A DNA stretch of 64,000 nucleotides from Pogonophryne albipinna (Eukaryota > Chordata > Actinopteri > Perciformes > Artedidraconidae), in assembly GCA_028583405.1 (NCBI GenBank), contig CM053252.1, forward strand, positions 40,864,197 to 40,928,196, given 5' to 3'. The notes beneath the pieces are model-generated. The model saw only the letters and a list, made by a program, of their open reading frames with translations, was not told the DNA's origin and ran no database searches. Each line of letters begins with the position of its first letter. Position 1 is the first letter of the stretch. The position numbers and the translations under genes were made by a program. Positions 46,456 to 58,000 of this stretch are shown here, one piece after another.

Positions 46456-49400
46456 TAAGGGGAGCATGGGAGGGAAGATAGGTAACATTGGTTACAGAGC
46501 GGTGGCCATGAGTGATCATGCGATACTCCACTTCGGGTTGAATGAAAGGACTAGGGGGAAAAGTGGGGGTGTGTGGTGTTTGAATGGATTGCTCTTAAAA
46601 GAGGAAGGTTACAGGAATAAAGTTAAGGAGTGTATTTTAAAACCGGGGAGGTTGGTGGGTGTGGATGCAGCATTATGGTGGGAGAGGTTCAAGGAGGACA
46701 TTAAGGAAATCAGTATAAAGTATAGTTGCGAAAGAAGCAGAAAAGAAAGAGAAAGAGAGAAGAAGGTTAGAAGGGAGCTAGAAAGAGAGGAAGGGAAGAT
46801 GAGTGAGGAGGTTGGAAGGGACCTGGGGAACTATGTGAGGTTACAAGAGGAGCTAGGAGACATGGAAAGGGGGAAGTGTATGGGGGCAATGGTAAGGAGT
46901 AGGGCAAAATACTTGGTGGCACTAGCTTCTTCCTAGGGTTGGAGAAGAGGAAACAGGGGGGGAACTACATTGCACAAATTGAGGGGGAAAAGGGGGAGAT
47001 AATCACGGACCTAGTAGGGATAGCTAAAAGGGTTGAGGGGTTCTATGGGGATCTGTTTAAGGAAGAAAGGATAGATGAGGGGAGCTTAGAGTTAACGTTG
47101 AATAGCATGAAACGGAGACTGAGTGAAGAAGGGAGGGATATGTGTGAAGGGAAGATATGAAAGGGAGAGATTGAGATAGCACTGAAAGGGTTAGGGAGAA
47201 ACAAAAGCCCGGGGCTAGATGGGTTAACAACATAATTTTATGTGGAGTTCGGGGAGGTCCTGGTGCCGATACTGGGTGTGCTTTTTGAGCAGCTGGAGGA
47301 GAGGGAGGAATTGCCGGCCGATCTCTCAACAGGGGTGATTAGTTTATTATATAAAAAGGGAAGTAGGGATAGGTTACGATAGATTATATGAAGAAGGGCA
47401 TAGGAGGGGTGGTCGTGAGCCTGGACCTGAATAAAGCGTTCGATAGGGTGAATCACACTTACTTGTTTAAGGTGCTGGAGAGAGCGGGATTTGGGGATGG
47501 GTTGACAGGGTGGATAAGGAGGATTTATGCTGGGGCGGTGAGTTACGTGAAAATAAATTGGATAATCACCAATGTATTCAAACTGGGGAGATCAGTCCGG
47601 CAAGGGTGCCCTCTCTCCGCCATGCTGTACGCGTTATCAGCGGAGCCGCTGGCGGCGTTGCTGATACAGAACAAAAGCATCAGAGGAATAGAGGTGCCAG
47701 GCGGGGGAACTAGTCTGATATTCCAATACGCAGACGATACAACGGTGATGGTGAGGGACATGGGAAGCGTAAGAGGGATTTTTGAGGACATAAGGACATA
47801 TGGAGGGGCGTCAGGGGCAAAAGTGAATAAGGAGAAATCAGAATACATGGTGCTGGGAGGGGGAAGGGTAGGGAAGATGGAGATGGGGTTGAAGGAGAAT
47901 AAAGAATATTTTAGAGTGTTAGGGATAAACATGGGAATTGAGGATAGGGTTGGAAGAGACGTACAATATGAGGGCATCATTGAGGGGATTAGGAAAACCT
48001 TGAGGTTTTGGAAGGGGAGGAAATTGAAACTAAGGGGCAAAATAATAGTAACAAATGGGTTAATAATGAGCAAATTGGTTTATGTAATGACTGTGATGGA
48101 TGTGCCAGAAAAGGTAATAAAGGGAATTGATAAAATAATAAGTGAGTTCATTTGGAATGGGAAGGGGGTCAGAATAGCAAAAGAGGTGATGGAAAACGAC
48201 TATAAAGATGGAGGCCTAAAGCTGATAAATCTCGAAAGGAAGCTTGGGGCATTAAGAGTTAAAGTGATGATTAAATACCTGGACAAGGGAAAGGAATTTA
48301 TATGGAAGATTTTTATGAGGGAGGCGCTGGAGAGATGTGGGAAATGTGGGGACAGCGCAATCTTTATGAAAATAAGACAGGGGGACATGGTTGGGATAAG
48401 CGATTTTCAGAGGGAGGTGGTGAGTGCGTGGGGCTCCTTGTTGCCCAGGGTGAAGTATGAATGTGGCAGCGCTAAGCAGGTGTGGATGCAGCCCATCTTC
48501 CTGAACCCAAAGATAACGAAGGAGGGGGTTTGTTTATTCAACCTGCCCATGTGGAGAGCGGGGTTCAGGATTCTAAAGGATCTGGTGTATGAATTTGTGC
48601 CAGGTTTCATGAGGGCACAGGTGGTGGTGGATGAAGTAAGGGGAAAGGATCTCATAATGGGCTCCGGCACAGCCGAGAACATCATGGAAAGCATAAAAGA
48701 GGGGATGCCGGTTGAATGGAAAAGGATGATGGAGAATGAGACTGTAAGGGGGTGTGAGAATGAGAATGTGTTGAAGCTATATGTGGGTGAAGGAAATAAA
48801 ATGTGTGAGTTGGGGAATGTTAAGACCAGGAAAATCTATGGGATGCTGGCCAAAGAAATCATCAGGAGGCCAGCAGGGGAAAAAGTGTGGGGTAAGGTAA
48901 TGAATGATGTGAAAGTGGAAGGTATTTGGGGGAACTTGAGGGTGAAAGGGAATAATGTTGAATGTGAGAATTTTGATTTCCTGTTGAGACATAATAGGAT
49001 TTTCAATAATCTAATCGTAAGTATGTTCGATGAGAAGGTGAATAAAGAGTGTGATGTCTGTAAAATGGGTGTTGAAAACTGTATGCATGAGTTCTTTGAA
49101 TGTAGTAAATTGGGGATTTTTTTTGCCAGGATGAAAGAGCTGATTGAGAGGTGTTGGAATGGGTGTGGAAAGAATTGTGGATGTTTGGTTGGAGAGGGAA
49201 GATTGACGAATGCAATGTGGGTCTCCTGAATCTTGTATTGAGTCATGCGAGATATGCGGTCAAAGTTAGGCGGAATTACGCACATTATGAAAATAAACGA
49301 TTAGGGGTATGGGATATCATGGAGAGAAGTTTAAAAAGGGATATAGGTATGCTTTTTGTGTACATGAAGAGGGCTGAATTTGTGAGCATGTTTGTTGATG

Positions 49401-49456
49401 ATTGCTCACTCATTGAAGTGAGGGAGGGGACTCTGGTTTTTCATTTTGCAATGTAG

Positions 49457-49617
49457 CCAGGCATAATGAGGATGTCCTATAGTATAACATGTGGTGTGTA
49501 ATGATTAGATGTAGCGATAACATGCTTTTATTGATTTCAAGTAAGGCCCCACATGGAGGGCAGTGTGAATTTTGTACAAAATGAGTTTTCTATAATAAAA
49601 GATTAAAAAAAAAAAAA
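49457..49617 (+). other. LINE 3' UTR and poly(A) tail
   Basis: A short 3' UTR with an AATAAA-type motif (ATAATAAAAG, about 49592) and a 13-A tail joins directly to 5S nt 23. Confidence 0.85.
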
Positions 49618-49715
49618 GCACGCCCAATCTCGTCCGATCTCGGAAGCTAAGCAGGGTCGGGCCGGGTCAGTACTTGGATGAGAGACCGCCTGGGAATACC
49701 CGGTGCTGTAAGCTT
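49618..49715 (+). rRNA. 5S rRNA gene, 3' fragment (nt 23-120)
   Basis: Starts GCACGCCCAATCTCGTCCGA and ends GCTGTAAGC, followed by a T run. The internal promoter elements are recognisable: box A (AAGCTAAGCAGGGTC), the intermediate element and box C (GGATGAGAGACCGCCTGG). It differs from the vertebrate consensus at several bases. Two of these, in the helix normally written CCTGGT/ACCAGG, are compensatory (CCGGGT/ACCCGG). Confidence 0.95.
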
Positions 49716-49719
49716 TTTT
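49714..49719 (+). terminator. RNA polymerase III T-run terminator of the 5S gene
   Basis: Six T directly at the end of the 5S sequence, the normal pol III stop. Confidence 0.8.
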
Positions 49720-49885
49720 GTTGTTAAATACAGGCACATCCATGGTGATAAGATAAGATTTATAACCGAAAATAGCATGCTAAACGTGGGTAGATTAGTT
49801 TCAAAGGTCGGGGGGACTGTTTTAATTCAGTTTGCAATTAAAATGGGTCATTCAGAATGTGATGTTTAACAATAAATAGAACACG

Positions 49886-50111
49886 AAGCAGCTCCAGCAT
49901 CTCTCCCTCACATGAGCAAACAGGATATGTCAGACTACCAGGAGCCAGAGAGCGAAAACCACCTCTCTGTGGCCGCTCACAGACCCCCAAATGACGGGCT
50001 AAGCAGCTCCAGGTTCGCTCCCTCACATGAGCAAACAGGCTATGTCAGACTTCCATGAAATACACCGGGAAAACCACCTCTCTGTGGCTGCTCACAGACC
50101 CCCAAATGACG
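49886..50111. repeat. 115-bp tandem duplication
   Basis: AAGCAGCTCCAG begins both units (49886 and 50001), which share the ACATGAGCAAACAGG and CCACCTCTCTGTGGC blocks and end CCCCCAAATGACGG. The second unit abuts the LTR at 50107. Confidence 0.85.
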
Positions 50112-50494
50112 GTGTGAAGCTGGTCGTTGAGCGGCCCAGACCAAGCAAGGAGGCAGAGGCAGAACGTCCAAAAATATAACCCGACGTGGGCATTTATTAA
50201 AATCATGGGCACAAAGTTCACAGCCTCAATCCTGCTGTTCTCCTTGCACACATCCTGCAGCCACAAGGATCTCACAAACACTACCAGCCTCCTCAACAGA
50301 CAGGGAAACATAGCCTAAATACACACACTCTAATCAGCACAACAAGACACAGGTGAGGGGGGAGGAGACAACACAGGACACCAGGTGCACACAATCATCA
50401 GCCACAGACATCAACTGTGCAATCACGCTAATAAAGTGCAATATTACGCGGCCTGAAGCCGGCAGTCCATAGTGACGAAGTTACCTTTGTCACA
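50107..50494 (-). mobile_element. Gypsy-like LTR, minus strand (388 bp)
   Basis: On the minus strand it runs TGTGACAAAGGTAACTTCGT ... CACACCGTCA, TG to CA, and has an AATAAA. A central block (GTGTGCACCTGGTGTCCTGT, GTTGTCTCCTCCCCCCTCAC) is shared with the minus-strand LTR at 62928-63293, so the two belong to related families. No coding region follows that I recognise. Confidence 0.55.
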
Positions 50495-51845
<1,351 letters not shown>

Positions 51846-52219
51846 AATTATATTCTTTTTAGAAAAGAAGTCAAGTAAAAAATGTTTGCCTGCCATTATA
51901 GAGCTTTTTCGTTAGCGGTCTTCTTGAAGGAAAGAGCTGCCGCAAAATCGGCGGGCGGTAAGCTGGCCGTGGTTGAGTCACTTGCGTGATGACGAATCAT
52001 ATTTTTTTAAGGAAATCGTTTTTATTATAATTACTGTGAAATGTATTATGTTTTTGTCATTATTACAACAAATACACACTTGCAACTGATAAGACTGGCA
52101 ATGATTTTATATTTATTAGACTATTAAAAAAAAGATCATGCTCCAAATAAGTGGGGGTACGGCGTACCCCCGCGTCCAACGCCCACTACACCACTGCGCC
52201 TCTCTATTTGGACTGGTAG

Positions 52220-52281
52220 ATCTTGGCAGACTGGCAACTTTAAAAGTAGCTCTCGGTTCAAAAAAGGTTGGGCACCCCTGC
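52220..52281 (-). mobile_element. hAT terminal fragment (CAGGGGTGCCCAACC)
   Basis: The string ending ...GGTTGGGCACCCCTG at 52281 preceded by GTAGCTCTCGG is the inverted end of a common hAT family. A related end in direct orientation is at 63783. No partner end or TSD is found here. Confidence 0.4.
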
Positions 52282-52716
52282 CTTGGATGATGGGTTAGTA
52301 GACTACAAGCTTTAGGAATCCAAAGTACAACATATAATAAGTACCCTGTATCAAGATTGATGCAAAACAAGTGAAATCTGACCTTTTTAGAGAGGTTTGG
52401 GTGGAAATGGGCGTTTTTGCCGTTTCTCTGGAACCCATTGGTCGATGCGCTAACCTCTGGTGGCTACCATTAGCAGCTAATTTTTCTTCTCCGATTTTTG
52501 CATAAAAATTGAATTATGGATTATCAATACTTTTTTTTAAAGTGACAGACACATTGGATTAACCTATGGATTAACCTTCAGCCGCGTTTTGTCTCGTTTT
52601 AATGCCATTGTTGAACACGACTTTTGATCAGAATAACAGCTAAGGTGAGCATATCTCCGTGTTTTGCTACCTAAAGCTACGTTGTGTGTTGTCTGTATTT
52701 GCTTCCCCTGTCACAG
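52282..52716. other. No gene seen
   Basis: Repeat-like AT-rich sequence with no ORF or recognised end. Confidence 0.4.
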
Positions 52717-53053
52717 CAGTGTTGCTTTGTAACGCGTTACTGTAACGCAACTACTTTTTGCGGTAACTAATAGTGTTACTAGTTACCTATTCCCATTAAG
52801 TAACGCCGCTATAGTTACTGTGATTTAAATGGGTGCGTTACTGCGTTACATTATGTGATGGAACTTAACCGAATCTCCCTGCGGATGTAATTTACAGGCG
52901 AATACAGCGATGTCCTCTCACAGCACCATGGAAAAGTGAAGGTAATCAGAGAGGAGTGATGATTGGTTAACGCGGTTACATTTCAGGGTAAGCCAATCAG
53001 AGACAGAGTTGGGCGGGTCTTGTCTTATGGGGAAAATACACACACACACGGCA

Positions 53054-53056
<3 letters not shown>

Positions 53057-53114
<58 letters not shown>
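53057..53114. repeat. (CA)n microsatellite, 58 bp
   Basis: CA run directly upstream of the BED-finger fragment. Confidence 0.95.
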
Positions 53115-53116
<2 letters not shown>

Positions 53117-53396
53117 GGCAGATGCAAGTATCAGCGAGACCAGCAGCGCATTTGCAACTTGGAAATATAACCACTATTTTCAATTTGTGGGGATAAAGGA
53201 CGGACGCAAAAAATCTTACGGTAAAATGTAAACTGTGTGCAGGACAGAAAGCATTGTCCACATCGAAAAACAGCAATGCCAATCTCCTGAAGCACCTAAG
53301 TAATGTACATGGGGCTATAAAACTAGTCGCCAAAGACCCCACCGTCTCAACCACCGGCAGTGACCCAGATGGAGCAACACCATCTAAACTCTTTTG
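53115..53396 (+). pseudogene. BED zinc-finger fragment of a hAT transposase
   Basis: From ATGGCAGATGCAAG the frame gives MADASISETSSAFATWKYNH and FQFVGIKDGRKKS, a frame break near 53226, then CAGQKALSTSKNSNANLLKH and LSNVHG. C-X2-C (partly lost) with H-X4-H spacing is a BED finger, the DNA-binding head of hAT transposases. The catalytic domain is absent; the ORF ends at a TGA near 53394. Confidence 0.7.
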
Positions 53397-54704
53397 AGTT
53401 TTATTGTTCCACTACATTTCATAATGATAATTGCTACAATGATGGAGAGTTGTCTTTTCTCTTACTGTGCCACAGAACAACACAAAAACTTGGATTTGTA
53501 TTGTTATTATTTTTAAAGTAAAGTAACTGGTTACTAGTTACTTTTATAATTTAGTAACTAATAAAGTAACTAGTTACTTTTTTGAGAGCAGTAACTATAA
53601 CTATTACTAGTTACTTTTTAAAGTACATACCAGTGTTTCCCCTATATACAAATAGTGGCGGCGCAGCGCCGCTGCTGAAATATGCGCTCCGCTGCAAAAA
53701 AAAAAAAAAGAAGTTTTTATTAAAATAATAATAAGTGGTGACCCTTTTTCATTTTTGATTGTTTGTTATGTGGATTTGTAGTATTTGTGTTACTGTATGT
53801 TCAATAAAGGTGTATTTTTGCAAAATGTTGAGACATTGCCACTGTATGTAGCTACTAGGCAGGGCCGATTTTTGGTGCCAGATCTGGGGGGGCGCTGCGC
53901 TGGTAGCTCTGGGAGGGGAAAAAACATTTTTGACCGTTGGCACTCATCCTAATTTTCGGCCTTGATTTAACAACATTCATAATTAAGTAAAACACCCTTT
54001 TCACCCCGGTTACACTTTTCATTTGCCCTGTACGATGGGCGCTGTAAGTGATGAAAGTGGGGGATGTTGGCTTATCAGGCGCCCGCAGCTCACAGCCAAA
54101 GTACAAGCGTGGGAGCGAGAGAGCCAGCGAGGGAGAGAGAGAGAGAGAGAGAGGGCGCACCGGTACCGACGCTGTTGTTATTTGAATCTGGTGCTAGCTG
54201 CGCTAACGGATATAAGAAGTAGATGTTTCTATACAACCAGGGTGGAGGAGAGCTCTCCTGTCAGACTGAGAGGCTCAGTGAGGTAAAGGACTCTGAGTGT
54301 TTAATTTTAGTCTAAGTCATCTTAGTGGGTGTAAACACATATTTCCAAGGCACTCCTTTATAATTATTAGGATAACTAAAAACAGGTTTGAAATCATTCC
54401 AATGTATACTATAGGATAGTAATCCAAAAATATCGTTTAAAGTTGGAGAGATACAAAAATATGCATAAATAAATGTTAACTGTAAGGTTTCAGCGTTAGA
54501 ATCGGGGAGCTTATTGTGTTGTGTTATTCTGGTGGCCTTGCAGTTTATTTTGGTGTTGGCTCTGTCCTCTCGTTGCAGGTGTCATCACTTCCTGTCGTGG
54601 GGTGTCACTTGCCAGCTTGATTGTGATCTCCTGTTTCTGGATTGTTTGCACCTGTGCCTCATTAACTGTTGTGTATTTGTAGCCCTGTTCTCCTGTTGTC
54701 TTTT

Positions 54705-54714
54705 GTCGGTTCGT
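54705..54714 (+). promoter_or_regulatory. Candidate transcript 5' end used for self-priming
   Basis: GTCGGTTCGT is the exact reverse complement of 55016-55025, just after the LTR. A weak TATA-like stretch (TATTTGTAG) lies about 30 bp upstream. In Tf1/sushi elements the 5' end of the RNA folds back to prime reverse transcription; this would be that end. The transcription start is inferred. Confidence 0.55.
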
Positions 54715-54769
54715 CTTGTCTATGTACCAAGTCCATGTCTGTATTCCCTCGGTTACCATTGAGCGTACT

Positions 54770-54945
54770 TTTAGTAGAACCTAGCAAACTTTTGAGTGTC
54801 CTAGTAGATCCTAAAAACCTTGTCATATTATTAGTTGAACCTAGCGAACTTTTGAGTATCCTAGTAGATCCTAAAAACCTTGTCACACTATTAGTTGAAC
54901 CTAGCGAACTTTTGAGTATCCTAGTTGATCCTAAAACCTTTTGTA
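54770..54945. repeat. 60-bp tandem repeat within the LTR, 3 units
   Basis: The unit (AACCTAGCGAACTTTTGAGT ... AGTAGATCCTAAAA) repeats three times, the last one shorter and diverged. The same three units are in the 3' LTR, so the array predates this insertion. Confidence 0.92.
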
Positions 54946-55015
54946 TAATAAAAGGCATTCTTGGAAATCAAGAAAGAATCGTGCATCTGAGTCTTTGTGA
55001 GTCCTTCGTGTCAGA

Positions 55016-55025
55016 ACGAACCGAC
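55016..55025 (+). promoter_or_regulatory. Candidate self-complementary primer-binding site
   Basis: ACGAACCGAC begins two bases after the LTR and pairs perfectly over 10 bp with LTR positions 54705-54714. There is no TGG that would match a tRNA 3' end, which supports self-priming. Confidence 0.55.
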
Positions 55026-55033
55026 CAAACAAG

Positions 55034-58000
55034 ATGGACTCAGCCGATTCCACCGTGGTCAAGACGGCTTTGCAGGTGCAAGGAACACGCCTGCATCAAC
55101 AAGCGGAACAGCTGACAACAATGCATCAGGGGGTTCAGGACTTAAATGCCCGTCAGCACAACTTCCAGGCAACAGTGACTACGGAAATAAATCACCTGGC
55201 GGAGAAAATGCGGGACATACTTACGCACCTCGAGGCACGACCTGCGGTTCCTGCGGCAGAGTTTTCCGGTCCAGCGGAGGTCAGGGTTGCGGAGAGACCC
55301 GTTCAAATACCCATGCCATCGTCTGCACTCCGCCTCGCTTCACCGGAGATGTTCTCCGGGGATTCCGGAAACTGTCGTCCATTCCTGGTACAGTGCGATC
55401 TCCATTTCAAAAATCAGCCCGCAGCATTTCCTACAGATCAAGCTAAGGTGGCGTTCATAGTATCTCACTTGACGGGAAGAGCGGGAGCCTGGGCAACAGC
55501 AGAATGGGCCCGAGACTCGCCGGTGTGCCAGTCGTTAAGGTTATTCATGGATTCTCTAAAAAACATTTTTGACCAAACAGCACCCGGGAGAGAGTCAGCA
55601 AGAGCCCTGGTGAATATCAGACAACGGCAGAGGAGAGTGGCGGATTACGCGATCGAATTCCGGACCCTGGCAGCGGAAAGTGGATGGAACTCAGCGGCTC
55701 TTTTCGATGCGTTTCTGCATGGATTAGCGGATCCCATAAAGGATCAGTTAGCTCCATTAGAGCTGCCAGTAGAATTGGACTCGCTCATCGCCATGGCTAT
55801 CCGGGTGGACCAACGTCTAGCAGAGAGACTTCGGGAGAAAGCAGCTTCCACTCCACGGTTCGGACGGGAGTTACAGAGGGAACACTACGGCTGGCGGAGG
55901 AATACTCGGACTTCGTCTCCAGAGCGACCAGCGCCCCCTAGCACCGCGGAGGAACCGATGCAGCTCGGAAGAGCCAAACTCACCCCGGAGGAGCGTCAGC
56001 GCCGCCTACGGGAGCGGCGGTGTTTCTACTGCGGCCAGCAGGGTCACGTTCTGGTAGCCTGTCCGGCAAAAAGATCAGGTTCATCAGCGGGAAGAGGGAC
56101 GCTGGTGAGCCGAGTGACTTCTTTCGACCCTTCCTCGAGAAGACTGACTCAGGTACAAATAAAACTGAATGATAAGACTGTATCTCAGGATGCATTAATT
56201 GACTCTGGGGCTGATGAGAGCTTGTTAGACTGGGAGCTGGCTAAAGAGTTGAAATTAAACATTGTCCTTCTAGATCAGCCATTAGAGGCTAGCGCGTTGG
56301 ATGGCCGCCTTTTATGTACAGTCACTCATCGCACGGAACCCATAGAAATGATCATAGATCAGGAGCACCGTGAACATATTAGTTTTCATTTATTCAACTC
56401 AGCTCAACAGCCTCTCATTTTGGGTTACCCTTGGCTTGTTAAACATAACCCTCACATGGACTGGCTTACAGGAAAGGTTAAGGGGTGGGGAAATGAGTGC
56501 TCTCGTTCATGTTTAGCCTCTCATACAGGTTCGAGTGGACCGCACAGAGCTGGGAACTTTAAACAGGCGTCAGATAGGGACAGTGGCACTCCTTCTAAGC
56601 AGTCTGACTTTCCTGACTTATCCAAAGTGCCAGAGTGTTACAGTGACATTAAAGAGGTGTTTAACAAGACACGAGCTACTTCCTTGCCTCCCCATAGACC
56701 GTATGATTGCCCCATAGAACTTCTCTCGGGCTCTACTATCCCCAAAGGACGGTTGTATTCTCTCTCTGGTCCTGAAAGGGAGGCCATGGAAGAGTATATC
56801 GGATCTTCACTCAAAGCTGGCTTGATTCGGCCATCCTCATCCCCAGCAGCAGCAGGTTTCTTTTTTGTAGGGAAAAAGGACGGTTCATTAAGGCCCTGTA
56901 TTGACTACAGTCCACTTAATCAGATCACCGTTAAGAACAGATATCCCCTTCCACTCATCTCTACGGCATTCGAACTGTTACAGGGAGCCAAGGTATTTAC
57001 CAAGTTGGACTTAAGGAATGCATATCATCTTGTGCGCATTCGGGAGGGGGATGAGTGGAAAACAGGGTTCAATACACCTACGGGACATTACGAATATTTG
57101 GTGATGCCTTTTGGACTTTGTAATGCACCTGCTGTTTTCCAAGCCCTCATCAATGATGTATTAAGAGATTTCCTGAATATTTTCTGTTTTGTGTATCTCG
57201 ATGATATTCTCATCTTTTCTCCAGATACAAAGACTCATGTTAACCATGTTCACCTTGTTCTTCAGAGACTTTTGGCCAACCATTTGTTTGTAAAAGCCGA
57301 AAAATGCGAGTTTCATGTGAACTCTGTGGCCTTTTTGGGTTTTGTTATTTCCCCTAACAAGGTGGAAATGGACCCAGCTAAGGTCAGTGACGTGGCGAAT
57401 TGGCCCACGCCAGACTCTAGAAAAAAGGTTCAGCAATTCTTGGGGTTTGCTAATTTTTACAGACGGTTTATACGCAATTTCAGTGCTATTGCCTCTCCTC
57501 TCCATGTCCTTACCTCTCCCCATGTTCAGTTTGTGTGGAATCCACAGGCAGAGAAATCTTTCCTGGAACTGAAGAAGAGGTTCACCACAGCTCCCATCCT
57601 GACTGTACCTGATCGCCACCGACAGTTTGTGGTGGAAGTGGACGCCTCCAACGACGGCGTTGGAGCTATACTGTCCCAGAGGTCAGCAGGGGACAACAAA
57701 CTTCATCCATGTGCATATCTCTCCCGTAAGCTATCTTCTGCGGAGAGGAATTACGACGTGGGAAATCGGGAACTGTTGGCTGTGAAGATTGCTTTGGAGG
57801 AGTGGCGGCACTGGTTGGAGGGAGCGGAGCAGGATTTCCTGGTCTGGACAGATCATAAGAACCTGCAATACATCAGGAAGGTCAAACGTCTGAACTCTAG
57901 GCAGGCCAGATGGGCTTTGTTCTTCAATCGATTTAGGTTCACTCTGTCATATCGTCCTGGCTCGCAGAATGGAAAGCCTGATGCACTCTCCAGAATATAT

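Larger units (their letters stand above)
44243..49456 (+). pseudogene. LINE ORF2 (endonuclease-RT), multiply broken
   Basis: Endonuclease motifs run from LQETHW (about 44262) through KLVNVYAPNEEKGRR (about 44465), IVGDFNVW (about 44557) and SRIDILYC (44747-44770), where the Harbinger-like element intervenes. They continue at 46459 with SDHAILHFGL. A frameshift lies near 46936, and stops occur at 47158, about 47232 and about 47376. RT motifs start with KSPGLDGLT and GVISLLYKKGSRDR, then jump to VVVSLDLNKAFDRVNH. About 100 residues between these RT blocks are missing. FQYADDTTVM is the catalytic site (about 47722). A Cys-rich end (CDVCKMGVENCMHEFFEC) precedes a last frameshift near 49200, and the frame ends at 49456. 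The first 20-30 residues of the endonuclease are absent. Confidence 0.9.
42752..49617 (+). mobile_element. Tx1-clade (Mutsu-like) LINE inserted in a 5S rRNA gene
   Basis: The element lies exactly between the two halves of one 5S rRNA gene, in the same orientation, and ends in a poly(A) run (49605-49617). It has an ORF1 with CCHC knuckles and an ORF2 with AP endonuclease and RT, as in the L1-like Tx1 clade. Target-specific Tx1-clade LINEs of fish are known, and the one named Mutsu uses 5S rRNA genes. Raw length is 6866 bp, of which 1686 bp is a nested Harbinger-like insertion with its duplicated TAA. Both ORFs are broken, the ORF2 start is missing and part of RT is deleted, so this copy is dead. 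Confidence 0.9.
52717..53625 (+). mobile_element. Non-autonomous hAT (TAACGCGTTAC type) with a BED fragment
   Basis: It begins CAGTGTTGCTTTGTAACGCG and is full of TAACTAGTTAC motifs at both ends. The right terminus is lost or cut by the hAT that starts at 53631. A CA microsatellite (53057-53114) and a BED zinc-finger fragment lie inside. Confidence 0.6.
54481..55013 (+). repeat. Gypsy 5' LTR (533 bp)
   Basis: TGTAAGGTTTC ... CGTGTCA. Contains three 60-bp tandem units (about 54770-54945) and a poly(A) signal (AATAAA within ATAATAAAAGG, about 54948). The one difference from the 3' LTR is A in CTAGCAAAC, where the other has CTAGCGAAC. Confidence 0.97.
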
